Source: Sphingobium algorifonticola
GTDB taxonomy: Bacteria > Pseudomonadota > Alphaproteobacteria > Sphingomonadales > Sphingomonadaceae
Direction: 5' to 3'
Assembly: GCF_004005485.1 (NCBI RefSeq)
Contig: NZ_RZUL01000007.1
Location: forward strand, 1 to 64,000
DNA length: 64,000 nucleotides
Position 1 is the stretch's first letter; every line of letters begins with the position of its first letter. This document shows, piece by piece, positions 43,636 to 53,451 of the stretch. Both the position numbers and the translations under genes were made by a program. The notes under the pieces were generated by a model. The model was not told the DNA's origin, made no database searches, and was given only the letters and a program-made list of their open reading frames with translations.

Positions 43636-43671
43636 GCCGCAAGTTCCTGACGGAGCTGGCGGCGGCCTTTT
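43636..43671 (+). terminator. Rho-independent-like terminator after TonB receptor
   Basis: GCCGCAAGTTCC and GGAGCTGGCGGC pair over 12 positions (two G-U wobbles in RNA) around TGAC and are followed by GGCCTTTT. It lies between the convergent receptor and mannitol-dehydrogenase-family genes. Confidence 0.6.
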
Positions 43672-43678
43672 CGAACGG

Positions 43679-45079
43679 TCAGGCGAGGCGCTGATCCAAG
43701 AATGCCAGGGCACTGGGCGATGCGACCCACGTGGCGGCAAACTGCCCGTTTTCACCAAATAGAGCGGCTGAAATGCCAGTGGCCCCTTTGGTCTTCCAGA
43801 TGTCAGCGAGCTCCCGCGCTCGCGGATCATCCACCGGGCGAGAGTCGCCGCGGACATGTCGACACCATGCCGCGAGCGCCTCGAGCGTTGCGGGGCACAT
43901 CCGTCCGGCAGCCTGATTAATTGCCAGCGGTTCGAGCCATCGTTGGGGGATCTTCTGCGATCCGTCCATTGCGATCTGAACAAGCCGGTGTTGCAACGCG
44001 CTGTTCGAAAAGCGGTCCAGCAGCCGGTCGGCATAGGCGAAGGTATCTATCCCGCTCGCCGGTGCCAGCGTCGCGGCAGCCTCTTCGCGCATGATCTTTT
44101 CAATCAGTGGCCGGACGACGGGATCGGCGACCGCCTGATGGACGAATGCGTGCCCGCGCTCGAGCCCAAGATAGGCAAGCGCCGAATGCGCCCCGTTCAG
44201 CATCCGCAGCTTGGCCGCTTCATAGGCGCTGACATCAGCCACGAACTGCACGCCCACTGCCTCCCAGCGAGGGCGAGGGCCTGCAAAATCATCCTCGATA
44301 ACCCATTGCGTGAAGCGTTCGGTCAGTATCGCGCCTTCGTCGACAAGCCCGATTTTGCCTGCAACCCAATCCCGATCCGCATCTGTCATGGCGGGCACGA
44401 TCCGGTCCACCATGGTCGAGGGGCAGCGGCACTCGCGAAGGAACCAGTCCGCAAGTGCCGGTTCGGTGCGTTCCAAATAGGCTGTCATCAACCGCTGCAA
44501 CTGGCGGCCATTGTCGGCCAGATTATCGCAGCAAAGCAACGTCAGGCCGGGCAACCCCGACGCCCGTCGGCGCGCAAGACCAGCGGCGAGGTAGCCGTAG
44601 ATTGTGCGCGACGCGGCATTGCCCGCAGCGTCCGACGCCAACGCCGCGTTACTCCAGTCGAGCGACCCGTCAGCCGCACGAACATAGCCCTTTTCGGTGA
44701 CGGTGAAGCTCACGATCCGGGTGCCCGGATCGGCGATGGCCGCGATCACTGCTGACGGATTTTCGGGAGCGACGATCACTTGCCCTATTGCGCCGATCAA
44801 CCGGGTTGAAGCGTCTTCGCCCGAACGTTCGGTGAGGGTGTAGAGCCCGTCCTGCGGATCAAGTTGTGCTGCGACATCGCCCGACCGAAGCGAAACTCCG
44901 GTGATCCGCCAATCGCGGTCACCAGCCGCCATGGCGGCGTCGGTATAGGCTGCTTGATGGGCGCGGTGGAACGCGCCGATTCCGAAATGGACAATGCCGC
45001 AGGCCTGCGCCTGCCAATCGTAGCCGAGGCGGGCGACATGCGTCGCCAGCCCACCGAGCGCCGCTTGCGATAGCCTCAC
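43679..45079 (-). CDS. uxuB: Fructuronate reductase (mannitol dehydrogenase family)
   Basis: 466 residues if the GTG at 45079 is used, which overlaps the uxaC stop (GTGA). The open frame extends 21 codons further but into uxaC. The Rossmann-like N-terminus is IVHFGIGAFHRAHQAAYTD. The family signature RMLNGAHSALAYLG contains the substrate region, and CPSTMVDRIVP is a conserved block. It reduces fructuronate to mannonate with NADH after UxaC. Tagaturonate reductase is the alternative specificity. Confidence 0.87.
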   Translation of the reverse strand: MRLSQAALGGLATHVARLGYDWQAQACGIVHFGIGAFHRAHQAAYTDAAMAAGDRDWRITGVSLRSGDVAAQLDPQDGLYTLTERSGEDASTRLIGAIGQVIVAPENPSAVIAAIADPGTRIVSFTVTEKGYVRAADGSLDWSNAALASDAAGNAASRTIYGYLAAGLARRRASGLPGLTLLCCDNLADNGRQLQRLMTAYLERTEPALADWFLRECRCPSTMVDRIVPAMTDADRDWVAGKIGLVDEGAILTERFTQWVIEDDFAGPRPRWEAVGVQFVADVSAYEAAKLRMLNGAHSALAYLGLERGHAFVHQAVADPVVRPLIEKIMREEAAATLAPASGIDTFAYADRLLDRFSNSALQHRLVQIAMDGSQKIPQRWLEPLAINQAAGRMCPATLEALAAWCRHVRGDSRPVDDPRARELADIWKTKGATGISAALFGENGQFAATWVASPSALAFLDQRLA

Positions 45080-46497
45080 AACCGATAGGCCTGCTTGGCC
45101 AGGTTGTAGGTGAGATCCCTTGCGAGTTCGGCTGCCTCCCATTCCTCAATCTGATGTTCAGCCACCAGTTGCGCGAGGAACCCGCAGTCGATCCGCCGTG
45201 CGACATCATGGCGAGCCGGGATGGACAGGAAGGCGCGGGTGTCGTCATTGAAGCCGACAGTGTTGTAGAAGCCCGCCGTCTCAGTCATCGCGTGGCGGAA
45301 GCGGCGCATGCCTTCGGGACTGTCGTGAAACCACCATGCTGGTCCCAGCTTCAGCGCGGGATAATGCCCAGCCAGCGGCGCAAGTTCGCGGGCATAGACG
45401 CTTTCGTCGAGGGTAAAGACGATGATCGTCAGCGTGGGGTTGTTGCCATGGCGCGCAAGCATGGGGCGCAGGGCGTGGACATAATCGGTGCGCGTCGGGA
45501 TATCCGCCCCTTTATCACGGCCGAAGCGCGCGAAGATCGCCGGGTTGTGGTTACGGAACGAACCCGGGTGAATCTGCATAACCAGCCCATCCTCGGCGCT
45601 CATGCCGGCCATCTCGGTCAGCATCTGGGCGCGAAACAGCTCGGCATCGGTCGACGAGACGTCGGTGCCTATCACTCGCGCGAACAGCGCCTCGGCCTCG
45701 TGCGAGGCAAGGTCGGCGGTCTGGGCGGTAGGATGGCCGTGATCGGTCGAGGTTGCCCCGTGGGCAGCGAAAAAGGCTCGGCGCTTGCGGTGCGCGGCGA
45801 GATATCCCGCCCAGGTGAATGTATCCTCGCCCGTCAATTCGGCGAAGGTCGCAAGGTTGCTGCGGAAGCCCTCAAACTCAGGGTCGACCACCGGATCGGG
45901 ACGATAGGCGGTGAGCACCCGACCCTGCCAGCCCGATTCGGCGATGGCGCGGTGATGCGCAAGGCTGTCGAGCGGGCCTTCCGTGGTGGTGATCACTTCG
46001 ATCCCATACCGCTCGAACAGCGCGCGCGGGCGGAAAGCGGGGGTGGCAAGCGCGCTGGTGATGTGATCATAATATCGATCGGCCGTCGCGGCGCTCAGTT
46101 GCACATCAAGTCCGAAGGCTTCGGCAAATACCCAGTCGAGCCACATGCGTGATGGCGTGCCACGGAACAGGTGGTAGTGCGCCGCGAGGATGCGCCATGC
46201 CTCGCGCGGGTCGACATCCGGCGCAGGGCTGCCATCGACAGGCGCGATGCCCAGCGCCTCCAGCGAGATCCCCTGGCTGTAAAGCATGCGGAAGACGTAG
46301 TGATCGGGCTGGAGCAGCAGCGCGGTCGCATTACCAAAAGGCGCGTCGGTTGCAAACCACGCCGGGTCGGTGTGGCCGTGGGGGCTGACGATCGGCAGGT
46401 CGCGGATGCTCTCGAGCAGACGCCGGGCGATGGAGCGCACTTCGGGGTCCGTCGGCAGCAGGCGGTCAGGGTGGAGCTTCAGGGGTTGCAAGGTCAC
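45076..46497 (-). CDS. uxaC: Uronate isomerase
   Basis: 473 residues from the GTG at 46497, one base after the upstream regulator's stop. It is the amidohydrolase-like family, with SPHGHTDPAWFA near the N-terminus (metal-binding His), TTTEGPLDSLAHH, MQIHPGSFRNHN and WWFHDSPEGMRRFRHAMTET. It interconverts glucuronate/fructuronate or galacturonate/tagaturonate, the first step of hexuronate breakdown. It is coupled to uxuB. Confidence 0.92.
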   Translation of the reverse strand: MTLQPLKLHPDRLLPTDPEVRSIARRLLESIRDLPIVSPHGHTDPAWFATDAPFGNATALLLQPDHYVFRMLYSQGISLEALGIAPVDGSPAPDVDPREAWRILAAHYHLFRGTPSRMWLDWVFAEAFGLDVQLSAATADRYYDHITSALATPAFRPRALFERYGIEVITTTEGPLDSLAHHRAIAESGWQGRVLTAYRPDPVVDPEFEGFRSNLATFAELTGEDTFTWAGYLAAHRKRRAFFAAHGATSTDHGHPTAQTADLASHEAEALFARVIGTDVSSTDAELFRAQMLTEMAGMSAEDGLVMQIHPGSFRNHNPAIFARFGRDKGADIPTRTDYVHALRPMLARHGNNPTLTIIVFTLDESVYARELAPLAGHYPALKLGPAWWFHDSPEGMRRFRHAMTETAGFYNTVGFNDDTRAFLSIPARHDVARRIDCGFLAQLVAEHQIEEWEAAELARDLTYNLAKQAYRL

Positions 46498-46498
46498 C

Positions 46499-47284
46499 TC
46501 AGAGGCTCGCAGCCCGCGCGTAGCGCGCCCTAGTCGTGGCAACATCGCGGCGCGCCGCTTCCACCGCTTCGGCCTCGGTCGCGAACAGCAGGTGATCGAT
46601 GACCGAGGACATATGATGCCGCATAGCGGCGCGCGCCGCCGCGGAGTCGTGCGCACGCAGTGCTTCCAGCACCGCGCGATGCTCCTCCACGACCGGCTGA
46701 ACGTTGGCGGTGCGCGCTTTTCCCAGCAGCAACGCACAGTTGGGTGACGTAGAGCGCAGGTGCCACATCTCCTCGACCTGGCTGCGAATGACTGCGTTCC
46801 GTGTCGCGGTGGCGATTAGCATGTGAAAGGCGTAGTCGGCGTTTGTGCTGACACCGGGAAGGCGGTTTTCATCCTCCATTGCATCGACAAGCCGTTCAAG
46901 TTCGCCCAACTCGTCATCGGCGATATGCACGGCTGCCAAGGCGGCCGCTTCCCCTTCCACAAGCAGGCGCGCTTCCATCAGTTCGAAGGCTGTAACATCG
47001 AAGCCGGGAGAGTCCGCCTCTCCCGGAAGGGCGCGAACATAGGCGCCCGACCCTATCCGCACTTCGATCAGCCCTTGCACTTCAAGCGCAATCATGGCCT
47101 CGCGCACGGCCGGGCGGGAGACATTGTACTGGACCGACAGTTCGCGCTCGGCCGGCAGGCGATCGCCCACGGCGTAGCGCCCCGCGGCAAGATCAGCGAA
47201 AAGCTCCCGCGCAAGTTTTTGGTAGAGCCGTTCGGCCTGCGAGGTTTCTTTCGGGGTGTCCGACAGTCTTTTCGGACGTGCCAT
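46499..47284 (-). CDS. GntR-family (FCD) regulator, UxuR/ExuR-like
   Basis: 261 residues. Winged helix: YAVGDRLPAERELSVQYNVS then RPAVREAMIALEVQGLIEVR; FCD ligand domain with NADYAFHMLIATATRNAVIR and VEEHRAVLEALRAHD. It is first in the uronate operon (GntR-uxaC-uxuB). It is the most likely binder of the TGGT-N3-ACCA-containing inverted repeat at 53452-53485. Confidence 0.9.
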   Translation of the reverse strand: MARPKRLSDTPKETSQAERLYQKLARELFADLAAGRYAVGDRLPAERELSVQYNVSRPAVREAMIALEVQGLIEVRIGSGAYVRALPGEADSPGFDVTAFELMEARLLVEGEAAALAAVHIADDELGELERLVDAMEDENRLPGVSTNADYAFHMLIATATRNAVIRSQVEEMWHLRSTSPNCALLLGKARTANVQPVVEEHRAVLEALRAHDSAAARAAMRHHMSSVIDHLLFATEAEAVEAARRDVATTRARYARAASL

Positions 47285-47493
47285 CGCTGATGCTCCTAAT
47301 GATAGGCCTGACCAATTTCAGGGCAGGCGCAAAGTGATATATCTGCCACATAATATCGCGCGCCTACAAGCGAAATCCGCAGTAATGCACAATTTTCGTG
47401 CCGCTCCGGCAACGCATAACACAGCCATTTCCGCCAAGAGGTCATGCCAGTTTAGGTGTACTTGCCGCAGGATCGTCAATCACGCGGCAATGT

Positions 47494-48759
47494 TCACGCA
47501 GCCGCGCGCAATTCCCGACCGCGATCTCTGAGCAGTCCCCACAGCACGACCGCCGCCAGCAGATCGAGCGCCGCCAGCGCCACGAACAGCGGATTGTACC
47601 CGAAGGTATCCGCGCTCTGGCCGATCAAGAGTGTAAACAGCATCCCACCGACCCATGCTGACGTGCCTGCCATGCCGGTGGCAGTGCCGACCGTCGACTT
47701 GTCGAACACATCCGAACACAGGGTCATGAGCGCGCCGTTCAGCATCTGGTGCGCAAACCCGCCGACGCAGAACAGCGCAATCGCCATGCCGGGCGAAGTA
47801 GCCAGGCCAATGCAAGCCGGTCCAATCATGCACAGCGCGCCCAATGTCATGGTGATCTTGCGACTGGTCAGCAACCCGGCACCGCGGCGCATCAGCCAGT
47901 TCGGCAGCAGTCCTGCCGCGAGACTGCCGAAATCCGCCGCCAAAAATGGCAGCCAAGCCCAGAGCGCAATGGACTTGAGGTCAAGGTTCCAGACCGCGAC
48001 GAGATAGAGCGGGATGAAGAAGTTGAAGGTCTGCCACGCGGGCTCACACAGGAATCGCGGGGTGGCGATGGCCCAGAAGGAGCGGCTGCGCAGCACTGCG
48101 CGCTTGCTCGCGGGCTTTTCGGGAAGATCGTCCCCGCGCCCGTCCTCGATCAGCTTGCGCTCGGTATCGGACAGGCCGATGTGCGCAGCGGGATCGCGGT
48201 AGCTTACCCACCACATCCCCGCCCACAGGAGCGAAAGCAGGCCGGTGACGATGAACGCTGCCTCCCAGTTCCAAACAAGGATGCAGTATGCAACCAACGG
48301 CGGAGCGATCATGTTGCCAACGCTCGTGCCCATCTGGAACATGCTGGTGGCGAGCGGGCGTTCGCGCGCCGGGAACCAGGTCGCCACGGTTTTGGCTCCC
48401 GCAGGAATAGCCGCTGCTTCGGTCGCACCCAGCAACGTGCGGAAGAAGGCAAGGCTCTGCCAGCCAGTAGCGAAAGCATGTGCCATATTGGCCAATGCCC
48501 AACCCACCGCAAACAGGAAAAACCCCAGCCGGGTGCCGAGCGCATCGAGCACTGAGCCTGCAACGGTCTGCATAACCGTATAACTGGCCTGAAAGGCGAG
48601 GACGACCCAGCTGTACTGCTCGGTCGTCATCGCGAATTCGGTTTTCAGCGTGGGCGCCGCGACCGACAGGGTTGAGCGCGCAAGATAATTGAGGATCGTG
48701 CCCAGCGTCACCAATCCGATGATCCACCAGCGCAGCTTCCCGGAAACGATCGATTTCAT
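47494..48759 (-). CDS. MFS transporter, anion:cation symporter type (hexuronate-like)
   Basis: 421 residues with about 12 hydrophobic segments. It resembles the ACS subfamily (ExuT, GudP) with LNYLARSTLSVAAPTLKTEF at the first helix and FRTLLGATEAAAIPAGAKTV in helix 4-5. It probably carries uronates or sulfated/unsaturated uronic products across the inner membrane. It is separated from the GntR gene by about 210 bases in which no gene was seen. Confidence 0.85.
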   Translation of the reverse strand: MKSIVSGKLRWWIIGLVTLGTILNYLARSTLSVAAPTLKTEFAMTTEQYSWVVLAFQASYTVMQTVAGSVLDALGTRLGFFLFAVGWALANMAHAFATGWQSLAFFRTLLGATEAAAIPAGAKTVATWFPARERPLATSMFQMGTSVGNMIAPPLVAYCILVWNWEAAFIVTGLLSLLWAGMWWVSYRDPAAHIGLSDTERKLIEDGRGDDLPEKPASKRAVLRSRSFWAIATPRFLCEPAWQTFNFFIPLYLVAVWNLDLKSIALWAWLPFLAADFGSLAAGLLPNWLMRRGAGLLTSRKITMTLGALCMIGPACIGLATSPGMAIALFCVGGFAHQMLNGALMTLCSDVFDKSTVGTATGMAGTSAWVGGMLFTLLIGQSADTFGYNPLFVALAALDLLAAVVLWGLLRDRGRELRAAA

Positions 48760-48817
48760 TGCATCACGCTTTCAACTGATTTGGGCGACGACATCGCCGC
48801 GTCGCCTTCGGTTACAT

Positions 48818-50710
48818 TCAGCCGCCACCCGGTCCGGCCTGTCGCGGCCGTCCCGTGGGCAGGTTGGGGTGGTAGGTTCCGTCAAGCACCGCAGAGAGGT
48901 AACGGGCGGAGCGCAAAACATAGTCTTCGTCGTCATCGACGATGGCCTTGATCGCTGGAACGATGGGCTGAGCCTTGCTCCCGATCGCATCGATTGCGTT
49001 CAGCGCCATCAAGCGCCGGGGTAGCGGCTGGCCGGTAGCGATGGCGCGCTCCAACTCGGCGAGGCCCGTTTCGACATCGCCCAGATTGCACAGCGCCTCG
49101 GCACAGGCGATGCGGACAGCCGACGCGCTGTCGTTGGTCACCGCGCGCAACAGGCCCGGCTTGGCAATGTCAGCGTTCTCGCCAAGGATCACCAGCCCCG
49201 TCGCCGCCCAGAAGCGGATGATCGCATTCTCATTCCCGAGCAAAGCTGCCAGCCGCTTTGCATTGCGGCTGTCTCCACGCGCCGCGACATTGGCAACGCG
49301 CATGATGCGGGCAAGCGGGTAGAGCGTCTTGTCCCTTGCCGCGGCATAGCCTTCGCCCGCGTCGCCTTCGGGCGCGAAGCCATTGTCGCGGATCGCCAGC
49401 ATATGGCGATCAAGCGCCTTGCGGAACGTCGCAAGCCTCGCCGTCTGCGGCCGCTCGTCGATCAGGTTGACGAGTTGGTGCGGATCGCGTTCGAGATCAT
49501 AGAACTCTTCGAAAGGTTTGCGGCCGAAGAACCGTGACTGATCGGGTGTGAGCGTCCCCGCGATCCGCGCGGTGTCGAGCGACTGGTAGCCCTTGGCGAT
49601 CCATTCGAATGACGAATAAGCCCCCCAAGGGCGGTGCGGCATGTAGTTGCGGATGTAGCGATAGCGGCCGTCGCAGGCGGTGCGGACGAAGTCGTAACGT
49701 TCGTCCATGCGATTGCGCATCCCGAAGGTGAAGCTGCGCGGTGCGGCACGCTGGCTGCCGAGGAAGGCAGCGCCGTGCATCTGCCTTGGCTTGGGTACGC
49801 CTGCAAGCGATAGCAGCGTCGGCGGCAAATCGAGCAGGCTGACCGGTGTATCGACGCGGCTCCCCATCGGTACAGGACTGAGGTGCTGCCACCTCGGCGG
49901 AAAGGCGACGATCAGTGCTGCGCGCAAGCCTTCTTCATAACAATAGCGTTTGCTGCGCGGCAGCACCCCGCCATGGTCCGAATAGTAGAAGATGATCGTA
50001 TCATCCGTGAGGCCGTCCGCCTCCAACTCGCCCAGTCGCGCCCCGACTTCGCCGTCCATGCGCGCGATGAGGTTGTAATAGCTGGCATAGTCGGTGCGGA
50101 TCTCCGGCGTATCGGGCAAGTATGGCGGGATGCTCACCTGTTCAGGCCTAACCGCGCCATCGACCGGCTTCGGCCCGAACAGGCGCGATTCATGCGTCGT
50201 CATGTAGTTGAACACGGCCATGAACGGGGCACCTTCAGGACGACGGCGCCAATGGGCCTTGGCGCTGGACTCGTTCCAGATTCGCTCCGGCTCGACATCG
50301 CAATTGTAATCGGTCTTATCGTTGTTGGTGCAGTAATAGCCGAGCGTCCGAAGGTATTCGGGATAGGTCCTCAGTTCTGTTGGAAGGTTGGCCATCGCTC
50401 GCATATGCTGAGCCGGGCCAACGCTTTCAGGATAGCAGCCGGTGAGGATGCCGAAGCGCGAGGGCGCGCAGACTGGCGCGTTGGCGTGTGCGCGGCTGTA
50501 GAGCACCCCCCTTTTGGCCAGAGCGTCGATCACCGGTGTTCGTGCGAGGGGATCGCCATAGCAACCGAGAAACGGACTATGGTCTTCGCTGACGAGCCAC
50601 AGGATGTTGGGCAGGGTACTGTCCGCCGCGCGCGCTTTGGCAAGCTGCGGCATGTTTGCCGCAAGGCCGCCCGCCGCGACGGCCTTGATGAGCCCTCTTC
50701 GGGTTACCAT
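48818..50710 (-). CDS. Exported sulfatase (formylglycine type)
   Basis: 630 residues from the ATG at 50710. The N-terminus MVTRRGLIKAVAAGGLAANM is Tat-like. The sulfatase signature C-x-P-S-R is present as Cys81-Ala-Pro-Ser-Arg85 (the Cys is expected to be converted to formylglycine), as are NILWLVSEDHSP, YYSDHGGVLPRSKR and a final C-terminal region of helical HEAT-like repeats (about 480-620). It resembles arylsulfatase/N-sulfoglucosamine sulfohydrolase groups used on sulfated polysaccharides. It lies 17 bases downstream of the GH2 gene, so the two are co-transcribed. No anaerobic maturase or FGE gene is in the window. Confidence 0.88.
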   Translation of the reverse strand: MVTRRGLIKAVAAGGLAANMPQLAKARAADSTLPNILWLVSEDHSPFLGCYGDPLARTPVIDALAKRGVLYSRAHANAPVCAPSRFGILTGCYPESVGPAQHMRAMANLPTELRTYPEYLRTLGYYCTNNDKTDYNCDVEPERIWNESSAKAHWRRRPEGAPFMAVFNYMTTHESRLFGPKPVDGAVRPEQVSIPPYLPDTPEIRTDYASYYNLIARMDGEVGARLGELEADGLTDDTIIFYYSDHGGVLPRSKRYCYEEGLRAALIVAFPPRWQHLSPVPMGSRVDTPVSLLDLPPTLLSLAGVPKPRQMHGAAFLGSQRAAPRSFTFGMRNRMDERYDFVRTACDGRYRYIRNYMPHRPWGAYSSFEWIAKGYQSLDTARIAGTLTPDQSRFFGRKPFEEFYDLERDPHQLVNLIDERPQTARLATFRKALDRHMLAIRDNGFAPEGDAGEGYAAARDKTLYPLARIMRVANVAARGDSRNAKRLAALLGNENAIIRFWAATGLVILGENADIAKPGLLRAVTNDSASAVRIACAEALCNLGDVETGLAELERAIATGQPLPRRLMALNAIDAIGSKAQPIVPAIKAIVDDDEDYVLRSARYLSAVLDGTYHPNLPTGRPRQAGPGGG

Positions 50711-50727
50711 GATCGTTGGCTTCCTGC

Positions 50728-53439
50728 TTAGCGCTTTGGCTGGACCGAGATGGCCGAAACCACCGCGCCGCCTTCGCCGCCCGAGAAAGTTAGCATGACC
50801 TGACCGCCACGAGCCTGAACCGGGAAGCTGCGCGTCACTGCCTTGAGTGATCCGCCAGCGGCTGAGGCGGGGTTGAAACCGGTCAGCACCTGCTTTCCGT
50901 TGGCCTGCACCGTCATTGCCCGCGCCGACGCCTTGGCGGCATCGATCTCTGGCTCGAACATATGGAGGGTCACAGTCCACAAACCGTCCGGCAGAGGCAG
51001 GCTGTAGCTGAACTCTCCGGCACGGTAGGAGCCGTATAGCTCGGGATCGGGCGTGCCGGTGACATTGCTCGGCGCGAGCCGGGTGCGTCCGGCAAGGCGC
51101 AAGCCGGAGGCGCGGCCGCCGCTGAAAAAATTGTCAGATCCGAAACGTAGTCCGTCAGAGGTTGTGATGCCGGTCAGGTGCCCGGCCCGAATGTTCAGCC
51201 CGGCGGCGGCATCTGGCGCCGTCCAGCGCAGTGTGTCGGTCAACTGCGCGCCCTCGCGCTCTGCTTGGGCGGACAGCTCATTTTCTCCCGCGGCGAGCTT
51301 CACGCCTGGCCAAACGCAGATGCGCTGGGGACAAGCGACGGTCCCCACGGCGCGCCCATTGACTGTAAGGCTCGCGCTCGATGCGTTGCTGTAGGCGCGC
51401 ACGTCGACCACCGGATAGGCGCGGTCCACATAGCGGCGCCCTGTCAGGTAGAGCACAGGTTCTTGCGACCACTGCGCCTTGTAGAAATAATAGGCGTCCT
51501 TGCGTGTCTTGCGGTCATAACTGACCAACCCCTTGTCGTTGAGGTCGTAGGCTTCACCTTCCTCGCGGCTGGTCGATGCAAAATCGAACATGTTCCAAAG
51601 CCATGTTCCGGCGAGCAGGTTGGACGATCCGACGACTTTCCAGGTTTCTTCATGCACCCAGGATTGCACCTCTTCCGGGTGCGGGCGGCCATTGGCGTGA
51701 ACCGTGCCGCCCAGCGGATTGTCGGTGTGCTGAGTGAAGGCGCCCCCTGCGCCATATTCGGTAAGGCCCATTGCCCGACCGGGATACTTCGCACGCAGAT
51801 CGACAAGCGCGGCAGTAAGATCGCTTGGCTGGCCATAATACCAGCCAAAATAGCGGTTGAGCCCGATCACCTGCGTTACATCGTTCAATATCTGCGCACC
51901 CGGCCTTGCGAGCGGCGAGGGGACAGCTTCGCAGCAATCCACATAGACCGTTGGGCGGGAGGGGTCTTCGGCCTTGGCGAGAGCGTCCAGATTAATCAGC
52001 ATATCGCGAGATTTGGCTGGTTCGCCCTTGCCGCCCCGCTGCAGCGCGGCGATCGCTGCGCCGATGTCGATCTCGTTTCCAACCGACCACAACATGATCG
52101 AAGGATGATTGTAATTCTGCCGGATGAGTTCGGTCAGCTGCTGCCGGGCATTTGCGAGCAGTTCAGGGGCAGACAAGCCATCGTCAAAAGCGGATTGATG
52201 AACAAAGGGTAGTTCGGCCTTCACTACCATGCCGGTACGGTCGGCGAGATCGCTCCATTCCTGCGCGTGCTGATAATGGGCATGCCGGACGGTGTTCACC
52301 CCCATTTCGGCCATGATTGCCATGTCTTCGGCATGATCTTCGGGTGTCAGTGCCCACCCTTTACCCTGCCTGTCCTGATGGCGCGAGGCGCCGTGGAGCC
52401 GCAGCGGCTGGCCATTGAGGACGAAGCCTCGCCCCGCATCGATGGTGAAGCTGCGTACCCCGAACGGCTCGGTCACCCTGTCGATAATCCGCTTGCCGTC
52501 GCGCAATTCGGCGGTGACCTTGTAAAGATAGGGGTCGCTGCGACCCTGCCAAAGGCGGGGCTTGGGAAGAGCGAGTGCGGTAGTGATCTCGCGTGCCTGA
52601 CTGGCCTCCAGAGCTACTGGCTGCATTGACGTCGCGACGATCCGCCCATCAGCATCGGCGATATGGGTCGTGAGCGAAAGGCGACGCGGCTTGCGACCAG
52701 TATTGCGCAATCGGGTCAGCACGGCGACCTTGGCCGCCTCGGCGGTGATCGACGGAGTCGAAACATACACACCCGGGCCGCCGTGATCCATGAGATCGAA
52801 CCCAGCGCTATCAACCGTAAGCAACGACACGCCCCGATACAGGCCACCGTGAACGAAAAAGTCTCCGCCGAGCGGGATGACGTGTTCTGTGGTGCTCCCT
52901 GGTCCAGGCTTGCTGTTGTCGGCGCGCACTACCAGCAGATTGGTCTGACCGGATTTCAGGTAATCGCTGATGTCGAATCGGAAACGAGAAAATGCGCCCT
53001 TGTGCGTGCCAACATGCGTCCCATTCACCCACAGGTCGGCGATGGCGCCAACGCCGTCGAACTGAATGATGACGCGCTTGCCCTCGGGCGGTTTGATGTC
53101 CGGCAGGTTGAGGCGGTACCATCCACTTCCCTGACGCACGTCCGAGCCTTCTGCCCGTTCGGGCGCGTAGTTGCCCATACGGTTCCAGCTGTGCGGCAGC
53201 GAGACGGATGTCCATGCACTGTCGTCAAAATCCTGTTGCAGCGCCGCTTCGGGCGTTTCACCGAAATGGAAGCGCCAACCGTCCATCAGTGGGGTTACTT
53301 GACGGGGCGAAGGTGCAGCTTCGACCTGGCGCGGCTGCGCTTCCTGGGCCTGGGCCGTGGCATTGAACGTCAATCCGCTCAGTGCGGCGAGCATCGTTGC
53401 TCCCGCACGCAGGTTTAACCGCCGATGCCGTTCGTCCAT
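50728..53439 (-). CDS. Glycoside hydrolase family 2 enzyme with malectin-like C-terminus
   Basis: 903 residues from the ATG at 53439; an upstream extension of the frame crosses the operator and is not protein-like. The signal peptide ends ATAQAQ. GH2 sandwich domain about 45-215 (PLMDGWRFHFGE, VSLPHSWNR, GGLYRGVSLL), Ig-like domain, then TIM barrel with the acid/base Glu in WSVGNEID and the nucleophile Glu in GLTEYGAGG. The C-terminal about 160 residues resemble malectin/DUF4982-type modules. Activity could be beta-galactosidase or beta-glucuronidase; the uronate genes next door favour a glucuronide. Confidence 0.87.
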   Translation of the reverse strand: MDERHRRLNLRAGATMLAALSGLTFNATAQAQEAQPRQVEAAPSPRQVTPLMDGWRFHFGETPEAALQQDFDDSAWTSVSLPHSWNRMGNYAPERAEGSDVRQGSGWYRLNLPDIKPPEGKRVIIQFDGVGAIADLWVNGTHVGTHKGAFSRFRFDISDYLKSGQTNLLVVRADNSKPGPGSTTEHVIPLGGDFFVHGGLYRGVSLLTVDSAGFDLMDHGGPGVYVSTPSITAEAAKVAVLTRLRNTGRKPRRLSLTTHIADADGRIVATSMQPVALEASQAREITTALALPKPRLWQGRSDPYLYKVTAELRDGKRIIDRVTEPFGVRSFTIDAGRGFVLNGQPLRLHGASRHQDRQGKGWALTPEDHAEDMAIMAEMGVNTVRHAHYQHAQEWSDLADRTGMVVKAELPFVHQSAFDDGLSAPELLANARQQLTELIRQNYNHPSIMLWSVGNEIDIGAAIAALQRGGKGEPAKSRDMLINLDALAKAEDPSRPTVYVDCCEAVPSPLARPGAQILNDVTQVIGLNRYFGWYYGQPSDLTAALVDLRAKYPGRAMGLTEYGAGGAFTQHTDNPLGGTVHANGRPHPEEVQSWVHEETWKVVGSSNLLAGTWLWNMFDFASTSREEGEAYDLNDKGLVSYDRKTRKDAYYFYKAQWSQEPVLYLTGRRYVDRAYPVVDVRAYSNASSASLTVNGRAVGTVACPQRICVWPGVKLAAGENELSAQAEREGAQLTDTLRWTAPDAAAGLNIRAGHLTGITTSDGLRFGSDNFFSGGRASGLRLAGRTRLAPSNVTGTPDPELYGSYRAGEFSYSLPLPDGLWTVTLHMFEPEIDAAKASARAMTVQANGKQVLTGFNPASAAGGSLKAVTRSFPVQARGGQVMLTFSGGEGGAVVSAISVQPKR

Positions 53440-53451
53440 CTCACCATTCTC

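Noticed and set aside
41408-43642. A 744-codon open frame antisense to the TonB receptor gene
   Set aside because: It mirrors the receptor gene on the opposite strand, arises from high-GC codon use, has no recognisable domain, and the receptor frame is unmistakable.
43679-45142. Longer start for the mannitol-dehydrogenase-family gene at 45142
   Set aside because: The extra 21 codons overlap uxaC and are unlike the family. A GTG overlapping the uxaC stop gives the usual length.
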